Below, one piece after another: positions 24,778 through 33,021 of a DNA stretch of 38,910 bases (positions are counted from its first letter, which is position 1; every line of letters starts with the position of its first letter). Location: positions 1-38,910 of the forward strand of contig JAZRMU010000048.1 of assembly GCA_045647785.1 (NCBI GenBank), read 5' to 3'. Source of the stretch: SIG565 sp045647785 (lineage in GTDB: Bacteria; Bacillota; Clostridia; Oscillospirales; Acutalibacteraceae). Both the position numbers and the translations under genes were made by a program. Below the pieces are notes generated by a model. It had not been told where the DNA came from, ran no database searches, and saw nothing but the letters and a program-made list of their open reading frames with translations.

Positions 24778-25752
24778 CTAGTTGTTCTGGTCGTTTACAT
24801 CGGTGAAGTCGGCATCGTAAACATTGTCGCCGTTCGGAGCTGCACCCTCTGCGCCGCCTTGAGCTGCCTGTGCTGCTTCTGCTGCTGCCTTGTAAACCTT
24901 TTCGCTAACAGCAAAAATTTCTTTTTGGAGCTCTTCCTGTTTAGCCTTGATATCATCGGTGTTATCGCCCTTTAGAGCCTCCTTGAGTGCTTCTTTAGCA
25001 GCCTCAATCTTGCTCTTTTCTTCCTCGGTAATCTTATCGCCGAAGTCGGTAATTGTCTTTTCAGTCTGATAAATCATCTGGTCGGCACCGTTGCGAATAT
25101 CGATATCCTCGCGGCGCTTTTTATCCTCGGCTGCATACTGTTCAGCCTCTTTAACAGCCTTATCAATGTCATCCTTGGACATATTTGTGCTGGCTGTAAT
25201 GGTGATATCGTTCTCCTTACCAGTGCCTAAATCTTTAGCTGATACATGAACAATACCGTTAGCGTCGATATCGAAGGTTACCACAATCTGGGGGATACCT
25301 CTGGGAGCGGGAGCAATACCGTCAAGGTGGAATACACCGAGAGTTTTGTTGTCTTTAGCGAATTCGCGCTCGCCCTGCAGAACATGAACCTCAACAGATG
25401 TCTGATTATCAGCAGCGGTTGAGAAAATTTGGCTCTTTTTAGCGGGAATGGTGGTGTTGCGCTCGATTACCTTTGTGGAAACGCCGCCCATTGTTTCAAT
25501 ACCGAGGGACAGGGGAGTTACATCAAGAAGCAACAGACCCTTAACATCGCCGCCGAGAACGCCGCCCTGTAAAGCTGCACCGATTGCTACGCACTCATCG
25601 GGGTTGATGCCCTTGAAGGGCTCTGCACCCATAAAGTTTTTAACTGCCTCTTGAACGGCGGGGATTCTTGAAGAACCGCCAACCATAAGAACCTTGTGGA
25701 TTTCGTTTTTGTTAAGACCCGAGTCAGAAAGTGCCTGACGAACAGGAACCAT
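24778..25752 (-). CDS. dnaK: DnaK C-terminal open frame (end of ATPase domain plus substrate domain)
   Basis: The downstream frame counted from its first ATG: 324 residues from MVPVRQALSDSGL. It contains VLMVGGSSRIPAVQ of the ATPase domain, LLLDVTPLSLGIETMGG (linker and start of the substrate-binding domain), and a C-terminal lid ending in an Ala/Gln-rich tail with Gly-Ala repeats and DVNDQN. The 32 residues between the shift and this ATG are also coded in this frame. No SD precedes the internal ATG, so independent translation is unlikely. Confidence 0.75.
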   Translation of the reverse strand: MVPVRQALSDSGLNKNEIHKVLMVGGSSRIPAVQEAVKNFMGAEPFKGINPDECVAIGAALQGGVLGGDVKGLLLLDVTPLSLGIETMGGVSTKVIERNTTIPAKKSQIFSTAADNQTSVEVHVLQGEREFAKDNKTLGVFHLDGIAPAPRGIPQIVVTFDIDANGIVHVSAKDLGTGKENDITITASTNMSKDDIDKAVKEAEQYAAEDKKRREDIDIRNGADQMIYQTEKTITDFGDKITEEEKSKIEAAKEALKEALKGDNTDDIKAKQEELQKEIFAVSEKVYKAAAEAAQAAQGGAEGAAPNGDNVYDADFTDVNDQNN

Positions 25753-25763
25753 AGTAGCCTCAA

Positions 25764-26612
25764 CTAAATCAGCGGTAAGCTCGTTGAATTTAGCGCGGGT
25801 AAGGGTTGTTTCAAAATGTTTAGGACCATTTGCGTCGGCAGTGATGAAGGGAGGTTGATGTCGGCCTGTGTCATACCAGAAAGGTCGATTTTAGCCTTCT
25901 CTGCAGCCTCTTTAACGCGCTGCATAGCCATTTTATCACCTGATAAATCAATACCGCTTTCAGCCTTAAAGCCTGCTACGATATAGTCCATAACGCGCTT
26001 ATCAAAGTCGTCGCCGCCAAGACGGTTGTTACCTGCGGTTGCAAGAACCTCTTGAACGCCGTCGCCCATTTCGATAATCGATACATCGAATGTACCGCCG
26101 CCTAAGTCATAAACCATAACCTTCTGGTCGTTATCCTTATCAATACCGTAGGCAAGAGCTGCAGCTGTCGGCTCATTGATAATACGGTTAACCTCAAGAC
26201 CGGCAATCTTACCTGCATCCTTCGTAGCCTGACGCTGTGAATCGGTAAAGTATGCGGGAACGGTTATAACGGCCTCGGTAACGGTAGAGCCGAGGTAAGC
26301 CTCTGCGTCGGCCTTGAGCTTTTGCAGAATGATAGCTGAAATTTCCTGCGGTGTGTATTTCTTTTCGTCGATTGCAACTGTGTAGTTGGTGCCCATTTCT
26401 CTTTTAATAGAGCTGATTGTGCGGTCGGGGTTGGTGATGGCCTGGCGCTTTGCAACCTGACCTACCATTCTTTCCCCTGTTTTTGAAAAAGCAACCACAG
26501 AAGGTGTAGTTCTGCCGCCCTCTGCGTTAGCAATAACAACGGCTTCGCCGCCTTCCATAACGGCTACGCAAGAGTTAGTTGTACCTAAATCAATACCAAT
26601 AATTTTTCCCAT
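25764..26612 (-). CDS. dnaK: DnaK N-terminal open frame (ATPase domain part)
   Basis: The upstream frame as it stands: 282 residues, of which the first 255 are genuine DnaK. They include the phosphate loop DLGTTNSC, NEPTAAALAYG and VYDLGGGTFDVSI of the nucleotide-binding domain. The last 27 residues are out of frame. AAAGGAG precedes the ATG, 33 bases after grpE. Without the rest of the ATPase lobe this fragment should not bind nucleotide normally. Confidence 0.8.
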   Translation of the reverse strand: MGKIIGIDLGTTNSCVAVMEGGEAVVIANAEGGRTTPSVVAFSKTGERMVGQVAKRQAITNPDRTISSIKREMGTNYTVAIDEKKYTPQEISAIILQKLKADAEAYLGSTVTEAVITVPAYFTDSQRQATKDAGKIAGLEVNRIINEPTAAALAYGIDKDNDQKVMVYDLGGGTFDVSIIEMGDGVQEVLATAGNNRLGGDDFDKRVMDYIVAGFKAESGIDLSGDKMAMQRVKEAAEKAKIDLSGMTQADINLPSSLPTQMVLNILKQPLPALNSTSLPLI

Positions 26613-26645
26613 GATAAATATCTCCTTTTATAAAATGTATATTAA

Positions 26646-27167
26646 TTAATTTGCAACCTTAACCATCGCTGCTCTGACTACGGTGTCGCCCACCTTGTAG
26701 CCCTGCTGCAGAACATCGGCAATTTCGTTCTCGCCAAAAGACTCATCCTCGCAGTGCATAACAGCCTCGTGGAAGTTCGGGTCGAACTTGTCGCCAATTT
26801 TTGCGAGGGGAACGAGCCCGAGGTTATCCGACAAAGAAACGAACTGCTTAATAATCATTTCGATTCCCTTGATATATTCGGGGCTGCCTGCCTCTGCCTT
26901 TGCGGCGCGGTCAATGTTATCAATAATGGGTAAAAGGGTTTTAATAACCGATGCTTTGGAATATTCCGCTGTGGAAATTCGCTCGCGCTCGGTGCGTTTC
27001 TTATAATTGTCGAACTCGGCTGCGGTTCGAAGCAGCAAATCGTGCTTTTCCGAAAGTGCAGCTTCAAGCTTTTCAATTTCTTCGTTCTTTTTGCTTTTTT
27101 TAGGCTTTTTTGCAGGCTCGGAAGCCTCTGCTTCGGTCTGCTCTATTACCTTTTCTACTTCACTCAC
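26646..27167 (-). CDS. grpE: Nucleotide exchange factor GrpE
   Basis: A 173-residue cytoplasmic dimer that releases ADP from DnaK. The N-terminal tail is rich in Lys and Glu (KKPKKSKKNEEIEKLE), followed by the long dimerising helix with EFDNYKKRTERER. The C-terminal beta domain holds FDPNFHEAVMHCED and GYKVGDTVVRAAMVKVAN, the family signature. The start is GTG, overlapping the hrcA stop by one base (TAGTG), with GGAGG inside the end of hrcA. Confidence 0.96.
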   Translation of the reverse strand: MSEVEKVIEQTEAEASEPAKKPKKSKKNEEIEKLEAALSEKHDLLLRTAAEFDNYKKRTERERISTAEYSKASVIKTLLPIIDNIDRAAKAEAGSPEYIKGIEMIIKQFVSLSDNLGLVPLAKIGDKFDPNFHEAVMHCEDESFGENEIADVLQQGYKVGDTVVRAAMVKVAN

Positions 27168-28204
27168 TATATTTCCTCCATATCTTGTAATGTGCTGTTA
27201 AGCAGCGTATTTATTCGCTCTGCGGCGTATTGCACGCAGGGTAAAATCTTTTCATATGACATTCGGTTAGGGCCTATAACGCCAAGGCAACCGATGTCCT
27301 TACCGCCTGCTCCGTAGCGGGCAAGCACAATGCTCGACGGCTTGAGAGCAGAATATTCGGTGTCGTCGCCGAATATGATGCCGAGCGGCTTATCGCTTTT
27401 TGAGACAAGGTCGGTTATGGTATCCTTCGAGGATATAATTGAATTTATTCTGTCTGCGCTCTCTCGCGTGAGACCCATTGTAAAGAAATTTGAAGCGCCT
27501 TGAATATTAAGACCCGATGCCTTTATATCCTCAATCATACCCGAAAGGGCGGTGATTAGCGGCATAAGGCTCAATATGTTTATTCCCGAACCTACAGTTA
27601 CACTTTGCATTTTTGCGGGAGTGAGCTCCTCGATATCGCTGCCTATAACCTTCTTTATAATATTTCGCTCAAATTCTGCAATGAGCGCTGCGGTAAGAGC
27701 CACGGGCACGGTGCAAAGGCGGGAGCGCGAGCGCCCGTCGGAGGTTATTATAATTAGCAGCGCAGAGCGGTTGCCCATTGGCAAAAGCTGCACCTGCTTG
27801 AGTGTTATGCCACCTCCTGCAAGCTTTGCGGAGAAGCAGGGAAGCCCTGTGAGGCTTGTTAAAATTTCAACTGCTTTTTCGGGGAGCTTTTCGGGGTCGC
27901 AATTTGAAAAGTTAAGCCCCGCGTCGAGTATATCTCGTTGCTCCTCGCTGATTGTGCCTTTGTCCATAAGAGTTTCTACATAAAGGCGGTATCCGTCTGC
28001 CGTCGGTACACGACCGGCAGAGGTGTGCGGCTGGGAAAGCAGCCCTAAATCGCACAGCGCGTTCATTTCGTTTCGAAGTGTTGCGCTTGAAGGGGCGTTA
28101 TCTAAAATTTCGCAAAGCATTTTAGAGCCGATTGGCTCGCCCGAGCGGATATACATTTTAACTATGGCTGAAAGTATCGCCTTTTTGCGCTCGCTAAGCT
28201 CCAT
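27167..28204 (-). CDS. hrcA: Heat-inducible transcription repressor HrcA
   Basis: A 345-residue repressor of class I heat-shock genes that binds CIRCE. The N-terminal winged helix (SERKKAILSAIVKMYIRSGEPIGSKML, then SSATLRNEMNALCDLGLLSQPHTSAGRVPT) is the classical HrcA DNA-binding region. A GAF-like domain and C-terminal helical part with GIIFGDDTEYSAL follow. It is the first gene of the operon it controls, downstream of a perfect CIRCE element, so it is autoregulated. The ATG is preceded by GGGAGG. Confidence 0.96.
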   Translation of the reverse strand: MELSERKKAILSAIVKMYIRSGEPIGSKMLCEILDNAPSSATLRNEMNALCDLGLLSQPHTSAGRVPTADGYRLYVETLMDKGTISEEQRDILDAGLNFSNCDPEKLPEKAVEILTSLTGLPCFSAKLAGGGITLKQVQLLPMGNRSALLIIITSDGRSRSRLCTVPVALTAALIAEFERNIIKKVIGSDIEELTPAKMQSVTVGSGINILSLMPLITALSGMIEDIKASGLNIQGASNFFTMGLTRESADRINSIISSKDTITDLVSKSDKPLGIIFGDDTEYSALKPSSIVLARYGAGGKDIGCLGVIGPNRMSYEKILPCVQYAAERINTLLNSTLQDMEEI

Positions 28205-28235
28205 TTTGCCGCCTCCCTATATATTTGTTTTTGAG

Positions 28236-28262
28236 TTAGCACTCTAAACCGTCGAGTGCTAA
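28236..28262. promoter_or_regulatory. CIRCE operator
   Basis: TTAGCACTC (28236-28244), nine bases, GAGTGCTAA (28254-28262): an exact match to the CIRCE inverted repeat. It lies just downstream of the -10 box of the hrcA promoter, overlapping the expected transcript start, the usual place for HrcA repression. Confidence 0.98.
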
Positions 28263-28270
28263 CACTGTAT

Positions 28271-28298
28271 ATTATAACCAATATTTTCATAAAGTCAA
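28271..28298 (-). promoter_or_regulatory. Sigma-A promoter of the hrcA operon
   Basis: On the minus strand TTGACT (28293-28298), 16-base spacer, TATAAT (28271-28276), directly upstream of CIRCE. It is the only clear promoter for the four-gene operon. Confidence 0.85.
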
Positions 28299-28381
28299 TA
28301 CTTTTTTCAAAAAAACTTTGACTTTCCCTGACCTTTATAATTAGAAAAGATTATGCCTCAAACAATATGAACAAGGAAATT

Positions 28382-28415
28382 AAAAAGATGCACGAGAAAT
28401 TCGTACATCTTTTTT
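28382..28415. terminator. Bidirectional-type terminator hairpin downstream of the flippase gene
   Basis: AAAAAGATG pairs with CATCTTTTT, and ACGA with TCGT inside, with one C/A mismatch. T runs occur on both strands. On minus it ends the flippase unit before the hrcA promoter. Confidence 0.75.
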
Positions 28416-28467
28416 ACTGTCATTATCCACCACAAGCATTGAATTGGGTGCTTTTTGCCGATTAGTA

Positions 28468-29859
28468 TTATTTTTTAATTAGTTTTTTAATAATTTCTGC
28501 CATCGATTTAAGGTTCACGATACACAGCAGTAATACGAATACTATCTGGTAAACGAGCCAATAGGGGGGCTCAAGCAGCATCAGGATAATCTGTGCGAGC
28601 GACAGGGATGAATTTATGAGCACTGTAAAGCTCGCAAAATTTATATCCTTGTTGCGCCATTTTATATCTATTGCACGAACGACATACACCGCAAAATAGC
28701 TGATGCAGGTGGCAATAGCCGCGCCGTTAGGTCCATAAATCGGAATCAGCAGGAAATTGAGAATCAGATTCATTATCGCACCGATAAGCGTTGTTATGAG
28801 GGTGGCGATGCTGCGCTTTTCTGCAAGGTATATATTACCGAGGAATTGCACAAAGCAGGAATAGACGGTAGCAAGCAGCAGAAAAGGAATAAATTGCCAG
28901 GAAGGATAATAGCTGCTATCGAGCAGGATATAGGTTATAAATTTTGAGAACAGGACAAGACCCGACGAGAGAATGAATATAGCGCCTTGGAATGAAGCGA
29001 AAATATTGGAATAAAAGCGCCCGCGAGTATTGCTGGAATTTTCCTCAACAGCCGAAATCTGCCACGCATCAAGGAATATAACCGAAATCAGAGTTAAAAT
29101 AGTGGGCACCTTATAGGCGACCGAGTAAAGTCCGTTTGCCGAAGCGCTCACCATATATTGCACAAAGTAGCGGTCGGAAACATTTACAACCCACCATAAA
29201 AGTGAGGTGGGAATAAGCGGGAGAGAAAAAGCCAGCATCTTTTTAGCAAGCTGAATATTAAATCCTCTAAAGCGCACATATTTATAAAGCTGCGCTTTTA
29301 TGCCTAAAAACATTACCGAGGAAAGGTCGGCTAAAATTATTGCGAGCAGGTAACCGCGAATTCCCAGCTTTAGGGGTATTAAGAAAATTATGGTTAGCGC
29401 GCAGGTCATAAAGGTTGAGAAAATTCCGTCGGCCGCGTATAGCTTTGGTTTGCCGATAGCGCGCACAAAATAGCTGCATATATGGCGAAGACTCGACATA
29501 AGTACATAGGCGTAAAGATAGAAGATGTACTGCCGCAGCTCTGCCAACTGTATGATTAGCGGGCTTGCGAGGACCAGAAACAACAGCCCGAGCCCGACCG
29601 ATATAATGCCCGATGAAAAAACCTCGTCCTTTTTATACTCGTTATCCAAACCAAAGCGGATAATTGCGTTCTGAATGCCGAGCATACAGATAGGCAGCAT
29701 AAGGCTTCCCGAATTTATTATGATGTCAAGTGTGCCGAATTCGGCGGTCTGCATTGCTCGGCTGTAGAAAAATACCATTATGAACGAGAGAATTTTCGAG
29801 CCAAAGGTGCCGACCGCAAAAATGGCGGTGTTTTTTGCAAGTGCTTTATATCTGTTCAT
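28468..29859 (-). CDS. Oligosaccharide flippase family protein (Wzx/MVF type)
   Basis: A 463-residue polytopic membrane protein with about 12-14 hydrophobic segments and few charged residues. The start (NRYKALAKNTAIFAVGTFGSKILSF) and the pattern of the first helices are those of polysaccharide_synt/MurJ-like transporters. These flip lipid-linked sugar units or envelope precursors across the membrane. No glycosyltransferase or polymerase gene is next to it, so the carried substrate cannot be inferred. It begins 27 bases after the multidrug-export-like gene with CCGAGG upstream, so the two share a transcript. Confidence 0.85.
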   Translation of the reverse strand: MNRYKALAKNTAIFAVGTFGSKILSFIMVFFYSRAMQTAEFGTLDIIINSGSLMLPICMLGIQNAIIRFGLDNEYKKDEVFSSGIISVGLGLLFLVLASPLIIQLAELRQYIFYLYAYVLMSSLRHICSYFVRAIGKPKLYAADGIFSTFMTCALTIIFLIPLKLGIRGYLLAIILADLSSVMFLGIKAQLYKYVRFRGFNIQLAKKMLAFSLPLIPTSLLWWVVNVSDRYFVQYMVSASANGLYSVAYKVPTILTLISVIFLDAWQISAVEENSSNTRGRFYSNIFASFQGAIFILSSGLVLFSKFITYILLDSSYYPSWQFIPFLLLATVYSCFVQFLGNIYLAEKRSIATLITTLIGAIMNLILNFLLIPIYGPNGAAIATCISYFAVYVVRAIDIKWRNKDINFASFTVLINSSLSLAQIILMLLEPPYWLVYQIVFVLLLCIVNLKSMAEIIKKLIKK

Positions 29860-29886
29860 TCTAAACCTCGGATTTATCGTGATTGC

Positions 29887-30387
29887 TTATAGGAACAATG
29901 CTTTAAAAATATCGGGGAAGGCATAGAAAATGGCGCTCATAATACCGGCAGCGATGAGTACGCCGCAAACTATGGCAACTATTGCCTTTTTGAACTTAAT
30001 TCCAAGCAGTGCCGCAAGCAGAGCGCCTGTCCAAGCGCCTGTGCCGGGCAAGGGTATGCCAACGAAAATCATCAGCCCCCAGAATTCGCCTTTTTCAAGG
30101 CGGTCGCGCTTCGCAAGGGTTTTGGATTCAAGCTTGTTAACAAGCGGGCTGAAGGCTTTGGTGTTTTTCATCCATTTGAAGATGGGAATAATCAGCCAAA
30201 GTATAAACGGTATGGGCAGCAAATTACCCGCAACACAAAGACCGAGCGCGGGCAAAAAGTCGATACCAAGCACCGCAGCCACGGGAATTCCACCGCGCAG
30301 CTCAACTATCGGCAGCATTGAAACCAAAAATGCGATAGCCTCGCGAGGAATATCTAAATTTTGAAACCAATTAATAACAGCATCCAT
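29887..30387 (-). CDS. Small multi-drug export family protein (COG2426)
   Basis: A 166-residue membrane protein with about four hydrophobic segments. The N-terminal part reads LPIVELRGGIPVAAVLG, and the middle FVGIPLPGTGAWTGALLAALLGI, the signature of the Sm_multidrug_ex family. The name is historical; a drug efflux role is not established for most members, and the fold resembles DedA/VTT proteins. The ATG at 30387 is chosen because GAGAGG precedes it by seven bases; an in-frame TTG at 30411 has no SD. The promoter is at 30421-30449. Confidence 0.82.
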   Translation of the reverse strand: MDAVINWFQNLDIPREAIAFLVSMLPIVELRGGIPVAAVLGIDFLPALGLCVAGNLLPIPFILWLIIPIFKWMKNTKAFSPLVNKLESKTLAKRDRLEKGEFWGLMIFVGIPLPGTGAWTGALLAALLGIKFKKAIVAIVCGVLIAAGIMSAIFYAFPDIFKALFL

Positions 30388-30420
30388 AAAATAACCTCTC
30401 ATTAAAGCCAATATATTTTT

Positions 30421-30449
30421 ATTATACTATAATATTATTATTTATTCAA
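30421..30449 (-). promoter_or_regulatory. Sigma-A promoter for the export/flippase pair
   Basis: On minus TTGAAT (30444-30449), 17-base spacer, TATAAT (30421-30426), 33 bases before the chosen ATG. Confidence 0.75.
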
Positions 30450-30520
30450 CTGTTAAATAACACTTAAAAAGGCGGAGGGAATTTATTAAAATGTAAATAT
30501 CAACTAAATGAGAGATGATT

Positions 30521-30769
30521 ATGCTCGAAAGGTTAAAAAACAAATCCCAATATTAAATTCTATTCTATTTATGATGCCGAGTTTGCATTCTATGGTAAGG
30601 TTATCGAGAATCTTGATGTAAAGGCTCTTACCGAGGCGGCAAGGACAATAGCCTTCCCCTGCTTCGTGCTAAAAATAAGTGGCTGCTCGCACATAAGGAC
30701 AGCAGCGAATATAAAGACGGTGCAGTGCTAGGCGTAACGGGTGAGAATTTAGTGATTAAATACCAGTAT
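30521..30769 (+). pseudogene. Decayed gene, DUF4867-like, with frameshift and internal deletion
   Basis: Two protein-like pieces are present in different frames. The first starts at the ATG 30521 (MLERLK). If one A is restored in the A run near 30535-30540 it continues NPNIKFYSIYDAEFAFYGKV and on to about 30637. The second, in another frame, reads LLRAKNKWLLAHKDSSEYKD and then AVLGVTGENLVIKY, ending at about 30769. These match my memory of the two ends of DUF4867 proteins (about 210 residues), so some 130 middle residues appear to be deleted. The gene's own terminator is still intact downstream. The family call is from memory and needs a search; that it is a remnant is clear. Confidence 0.6.
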
Positions 30770-30801
30770 AAAGCCTTCCAAACTTGGAAGGCTTTTCTTT
30801 T
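30770..30801 (+). terminator. Intrinsic terminator after the decayed gene
   Basis: AAAGCCTTCCA (30770-30780) pairs with TGGAAGGCTTT (30785-30795) around AACT. TCTTTT follows. Confidence 0.85.
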
Positions 30802-30822
30802 GCCGGTAATTGTTGTAAGGTG

Positions 30823-30851
30823 TTGACACGGGGGCTTAAAAATTATATAAT
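30823..30851 (+). promoter_or_regulatory. Consensus sigma-A promoter for the dockerin-cohesin operon
   Basis: TTGACA (30823-30828), 17-base spacer, TATAAT (30846-30851): a perfect consensus. The transcript should begin near 30858, leaving a leader of about 86 bases with hairpins. Confidence 0.9.
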
Positions 30852-30870
30852 CATAGTGGAGAATGTTGGT

Positions 30871-30918
30871 CGAAATGTGGGTTGAAATCATTTCGCCAAT
30901 CTGAAATAACAATTTCAA
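30871..30918 (+). other. Structured leader with alternative hairpins
   Basis: CGAAATG (30871-30877) pairs with CATTTCG (30889-30895), and TGAAAT (30902-30907) with ATTTCA (30912-30917). The loop of the first also holds TTGAAAT (30882-30888), which can pair instead with ATTTCAA (30912-30918). It matches no riboswitch class I know. Confidence 0.4.
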
Positions 30919-30943
30919 ATTAATTTGTAAAGGAATATAATTA

Positions 30944-33010
30944 ATGATAGGAAAAACACTCAAAAAACTGAATGCTTTTCTTCTTTGTATAGCCTTGATA
31001 GCGGTGCAAATAGGCGCGCTCCCCGCAGCGGCTCTTAATTACCCTGCCTATGGTGTGGTAACTAACGAGAATGGTGCACCGATATACTCGCAGCCTGGAT
31101 ATATCGACAGCAAGGGGCACGACGGCAGATTGGATAAAGAAAAGCCGAGCACTAAACTCACAACCCTATCTTATGAAGCAAGGGTGAAGGTTTTAGCCAC
31201 GGTAGCCGACGGCGATGGCGACCTTTGGTATGAAATTAATTATGGCGACAGCTATCAAAGCCACGGCTTCGCATTCGTCAACCGCGTAACGCTCATTGGC
31301 TCTTATGAGGAGGATGCCGAGTTTGAAAAATGGCTTACCGAGCAGGGCTTCCCCGAGAGCTATAAGGTGAAGCTGCGTGATTTACATTCGCTTTACCCTA
31401 ATTGGGTATTCTATGCCGACCATTTAAATTTGGATTGGGATACTGTTGTTGCGGAGGAATCGAAAATCGGTCGCAAAACGGTTTACAAGGACTGGCCCGA
31501 TTCCTGGAAATCGCTTGAGCCAGAGGCGTATGATGAGAAAACGGGTACTTGGTACGAGCTCGACTCGGGCGGCTGGGTAGCAGCCTCTAAAATGACGGTT
31601 GCCTACTATACAGACCCGCGTAATTTCCTTGATTCAAAAAATGTGTTTATGTTTTCCTCTCACACCTATAATGAGCAGCATGATACCAAGGAAAATCTTT
31701 TGTTGATGATAAAGGGCAAGTTTTTGGATGCTGCTTTGCCGTCTCCTCCCGATGAAGAGGGACTTACCTATGCCGATGCTATTATGAATGCGGCAAAGGC
31801 GTCGCGCGTTAGCCCCTTGGTTATAGCGGCAGATATTCTGCAGGAGCAGGGAAGTCAGGGCACAGGCGGTAATATTGCAGGAAATATTGAGGGGTATGAG
31901 GGTTACTTCAACTTCTTTAATATAGGTGCCTATGCGGCAAACGGTATGAATGCCGTTCAGCGCGGTCTTTGGTATGCAAAGGGCGAGCCGAATGCCGAAG
32001 GCGAAATAAAAACTACCTATGGTCGCCCTTGGGATAACCGAGAAAAGGCAATTATGGGCGGTGCCGAGTGGTATGCGGGCGGCTATGTGTCGGTAGGTCA
32101 GGATACATATTATTATATGAATTTTGATGTTATCGAACAGGGCGGTATGTATAACCACCAATATGCATCGAATGTTCAGGACTCGTCAGGAAAGGCGAAG
32201 TTTTTGGCAAGTGCGTATAGCGAGGTTATGGATGGCGCGCTCGCGTTCCATATTCCCGTTTATAAAAATATGCCGGAGTTTACGCGTCTTCCCGAGGAAA
32301 CGGGCAACAACAATAACTTTTTATCGAGCCTTGGCGTTAAGGGCTATAACCTGCATTCTTTTAATAAATATAAAACAGATGACTATGAGCTTATAGTTGA
32401 AAATGAAGTTACCGAAATAGAAATTACTGCTTCTGCCGAGTCGGCGCTGGCAACGGTTGAGGGTATAGGCCAAAAGAAGCTTGAGGTTGGCATTAACGAT
32501 TTTGTTATCAAGGTAACTGCTTCTTCGGGCGAGGTGCGCGAATATAAGTTGTCGATTTCGCGCGAAGCGACTGCCACACCGCCACCCGAGCCTACAATAA
32601 GCGATAGCTACAAGGTGGAGAATAATATACTGTCGGGTATCGATTTCGGTGTAAGTGTTGCCAGCTTTACCGATAAGCTTGCTGTTCAAAACGGAACGGT
32701 TAAGCTCTTTAGTAAGGACGGCAAAGAAAAGCAGTCGGGAAATATTGCCACAGGTGATATAGTTAAAATCTACGATAAAAAGGGCGCGGAAAAGTTAAGC
32801 TATACTGCTTTAATTCGCGGAGATATTAATTCCGACAGCGCAGTAACAATAGTTGACCTTGCTATGGTGCAAGCGGGTGTTTTGGGACTTTATGAATTAA
32901 AGGATGTTTATATAGCGGCAGCCGATATTAATAAGGATTCGGGTGTAACAATAGTTGACCTTGCTATGGTGCAGGCTGCGGTTCTTGGAATTTATACAAT
33001 TAATCAGTAA
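30944..33010 (+). CDS. Secreted glucosaminidase-type wall hydrolase with C-terminal type I dockerin
   Basis: A 688-residue exported protein. Signal peptide at residues 1-30 (PAAA cleavage region). Then an SH3-like wall-binding domain (about 32-115), and a glucosaminidase (GH73/LytG-like) domain (about 130-440) with SPLVIAADILQEQGSQ, where Glu301 is the likely acid, and GYFNFFNIGAY. A cadherin-like beta-sandwich domain follows (about 460-545), then a linker with the usual pre-dockerin beta module, and a dockerin (625-688). The dockerin has two calcium loops, D-x-N-x-D plus Asp at position 12 (Asp627/Asp638 and Asp661/Asp672). Predicted role: cleaving peptidoglycan glycan strands while docked to a cohesin. 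The next gene, 11 bases on, encodes a membrane-bound cohesin. AAAGGA precedes the ATG. The hydrolase activity is inferred. Confidence 0.85.
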   Translation: MIGKTLKKLNAFLLCIALIAVQIGALPAAALNYPAYGVVTNENGAPIYSQPGYIDSKGHDGRLDKEKPSTKLTTLSYEARVKVLATVADGDGDLWYEINYGDSYQSHGFAFVNRVTLIGSYEEDAEFEKWLTEQGFPESYKVKLRDLHSLYPNWVFYADHLNLDWDTVVAEESKIGRKTVYKDWPDSWKSLEPEAYDEKTGTWYELDSGGWVAASKMTVAYYTDPRNFLDSKNVFMFSSHTYNEQHDTKENLLLMIKGKFLDAALPSPPDEEGLTYADAIMNAAKASRVSPLVIAADILQEQGSQGTGGNIAGNIEGYEGYFNFFNIGAYAANGMNAVQRGLWYAKGEPNAEGEIKTTYGRPWDNREKAIMGGAEWYAGGYVSVGQDTYYYMNFDVIEQGGMYNHQYASNVQDSSGKAKFLASAYSEVMDGALAFHIPVYKNMPEFTRLPEETGNNNNFLSSLGVKGYNLHSFNKYKTDDYELIVENEVTEIEITASAESALATVEGIGQKKLEVGINDFVIKVTASSGEVREYKLSISREATATPPPEPTISDSYKVENNILSGIDFGVSVASFTDKLAVQNGTVKLFSKDGKEKQSGNIATGDIVKIYDKKGAEKLSYTALIRGDINSDSAVTIVDLAMVQAGVLGLYELKDVYIAAADINKDSGVTIVDLAMVQAAVLGIYTINQ
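32843..32973 (+). repeat. Near-identical direct repeat encoding the two dockerin motifs
   Basis: A 29-base sequence at 32843-32871 recurs exactly at 32945-32973, a 102-base (34-codon) period. It encodes VTIVDLAMVQ in both calcium-loop helices. The identity at DNA level, including third positions, suggests recent duplication or gene conversion. Confidence 0.9.
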
Positions 33011-33021
33011 GGGGTATAAAA

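Larger units (their letters stand above)
24778..26612 (-). pseudogene. dnaK: Chaperone DnaK, reading frame broken by a one-base deletion
   Basis: The span encodes a complete Hsp70 of 611 residues if one base is restored, but as read it is two open frames. The N-terminal part begins MGKIIGIDLGTTNSC. After INLP (residue 255) the frame shifts and runs to a stop at 25764. In the next frame the expected continuation FITADANGPKHFETT appears at once and continues to the normal end. The missing base is at plus positions about 25848-25851, in a run that reads GAAGGGAGG. Everything else is well conserved. The operon order and CIRCE control are normal, and loss of DnaK would be costly. A sequencing or assembly error is therefore at least as likely as a true mutation. 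Confidence 0.9.

Noticed and set aside
25764..25860. Programmed frameshifting as the explanation of the split dnaK
   Set aside because: No heptameric slippery site and no downstream structure were seen, and dnaK is not known to use recoding; an indel error or mutation is simpler.
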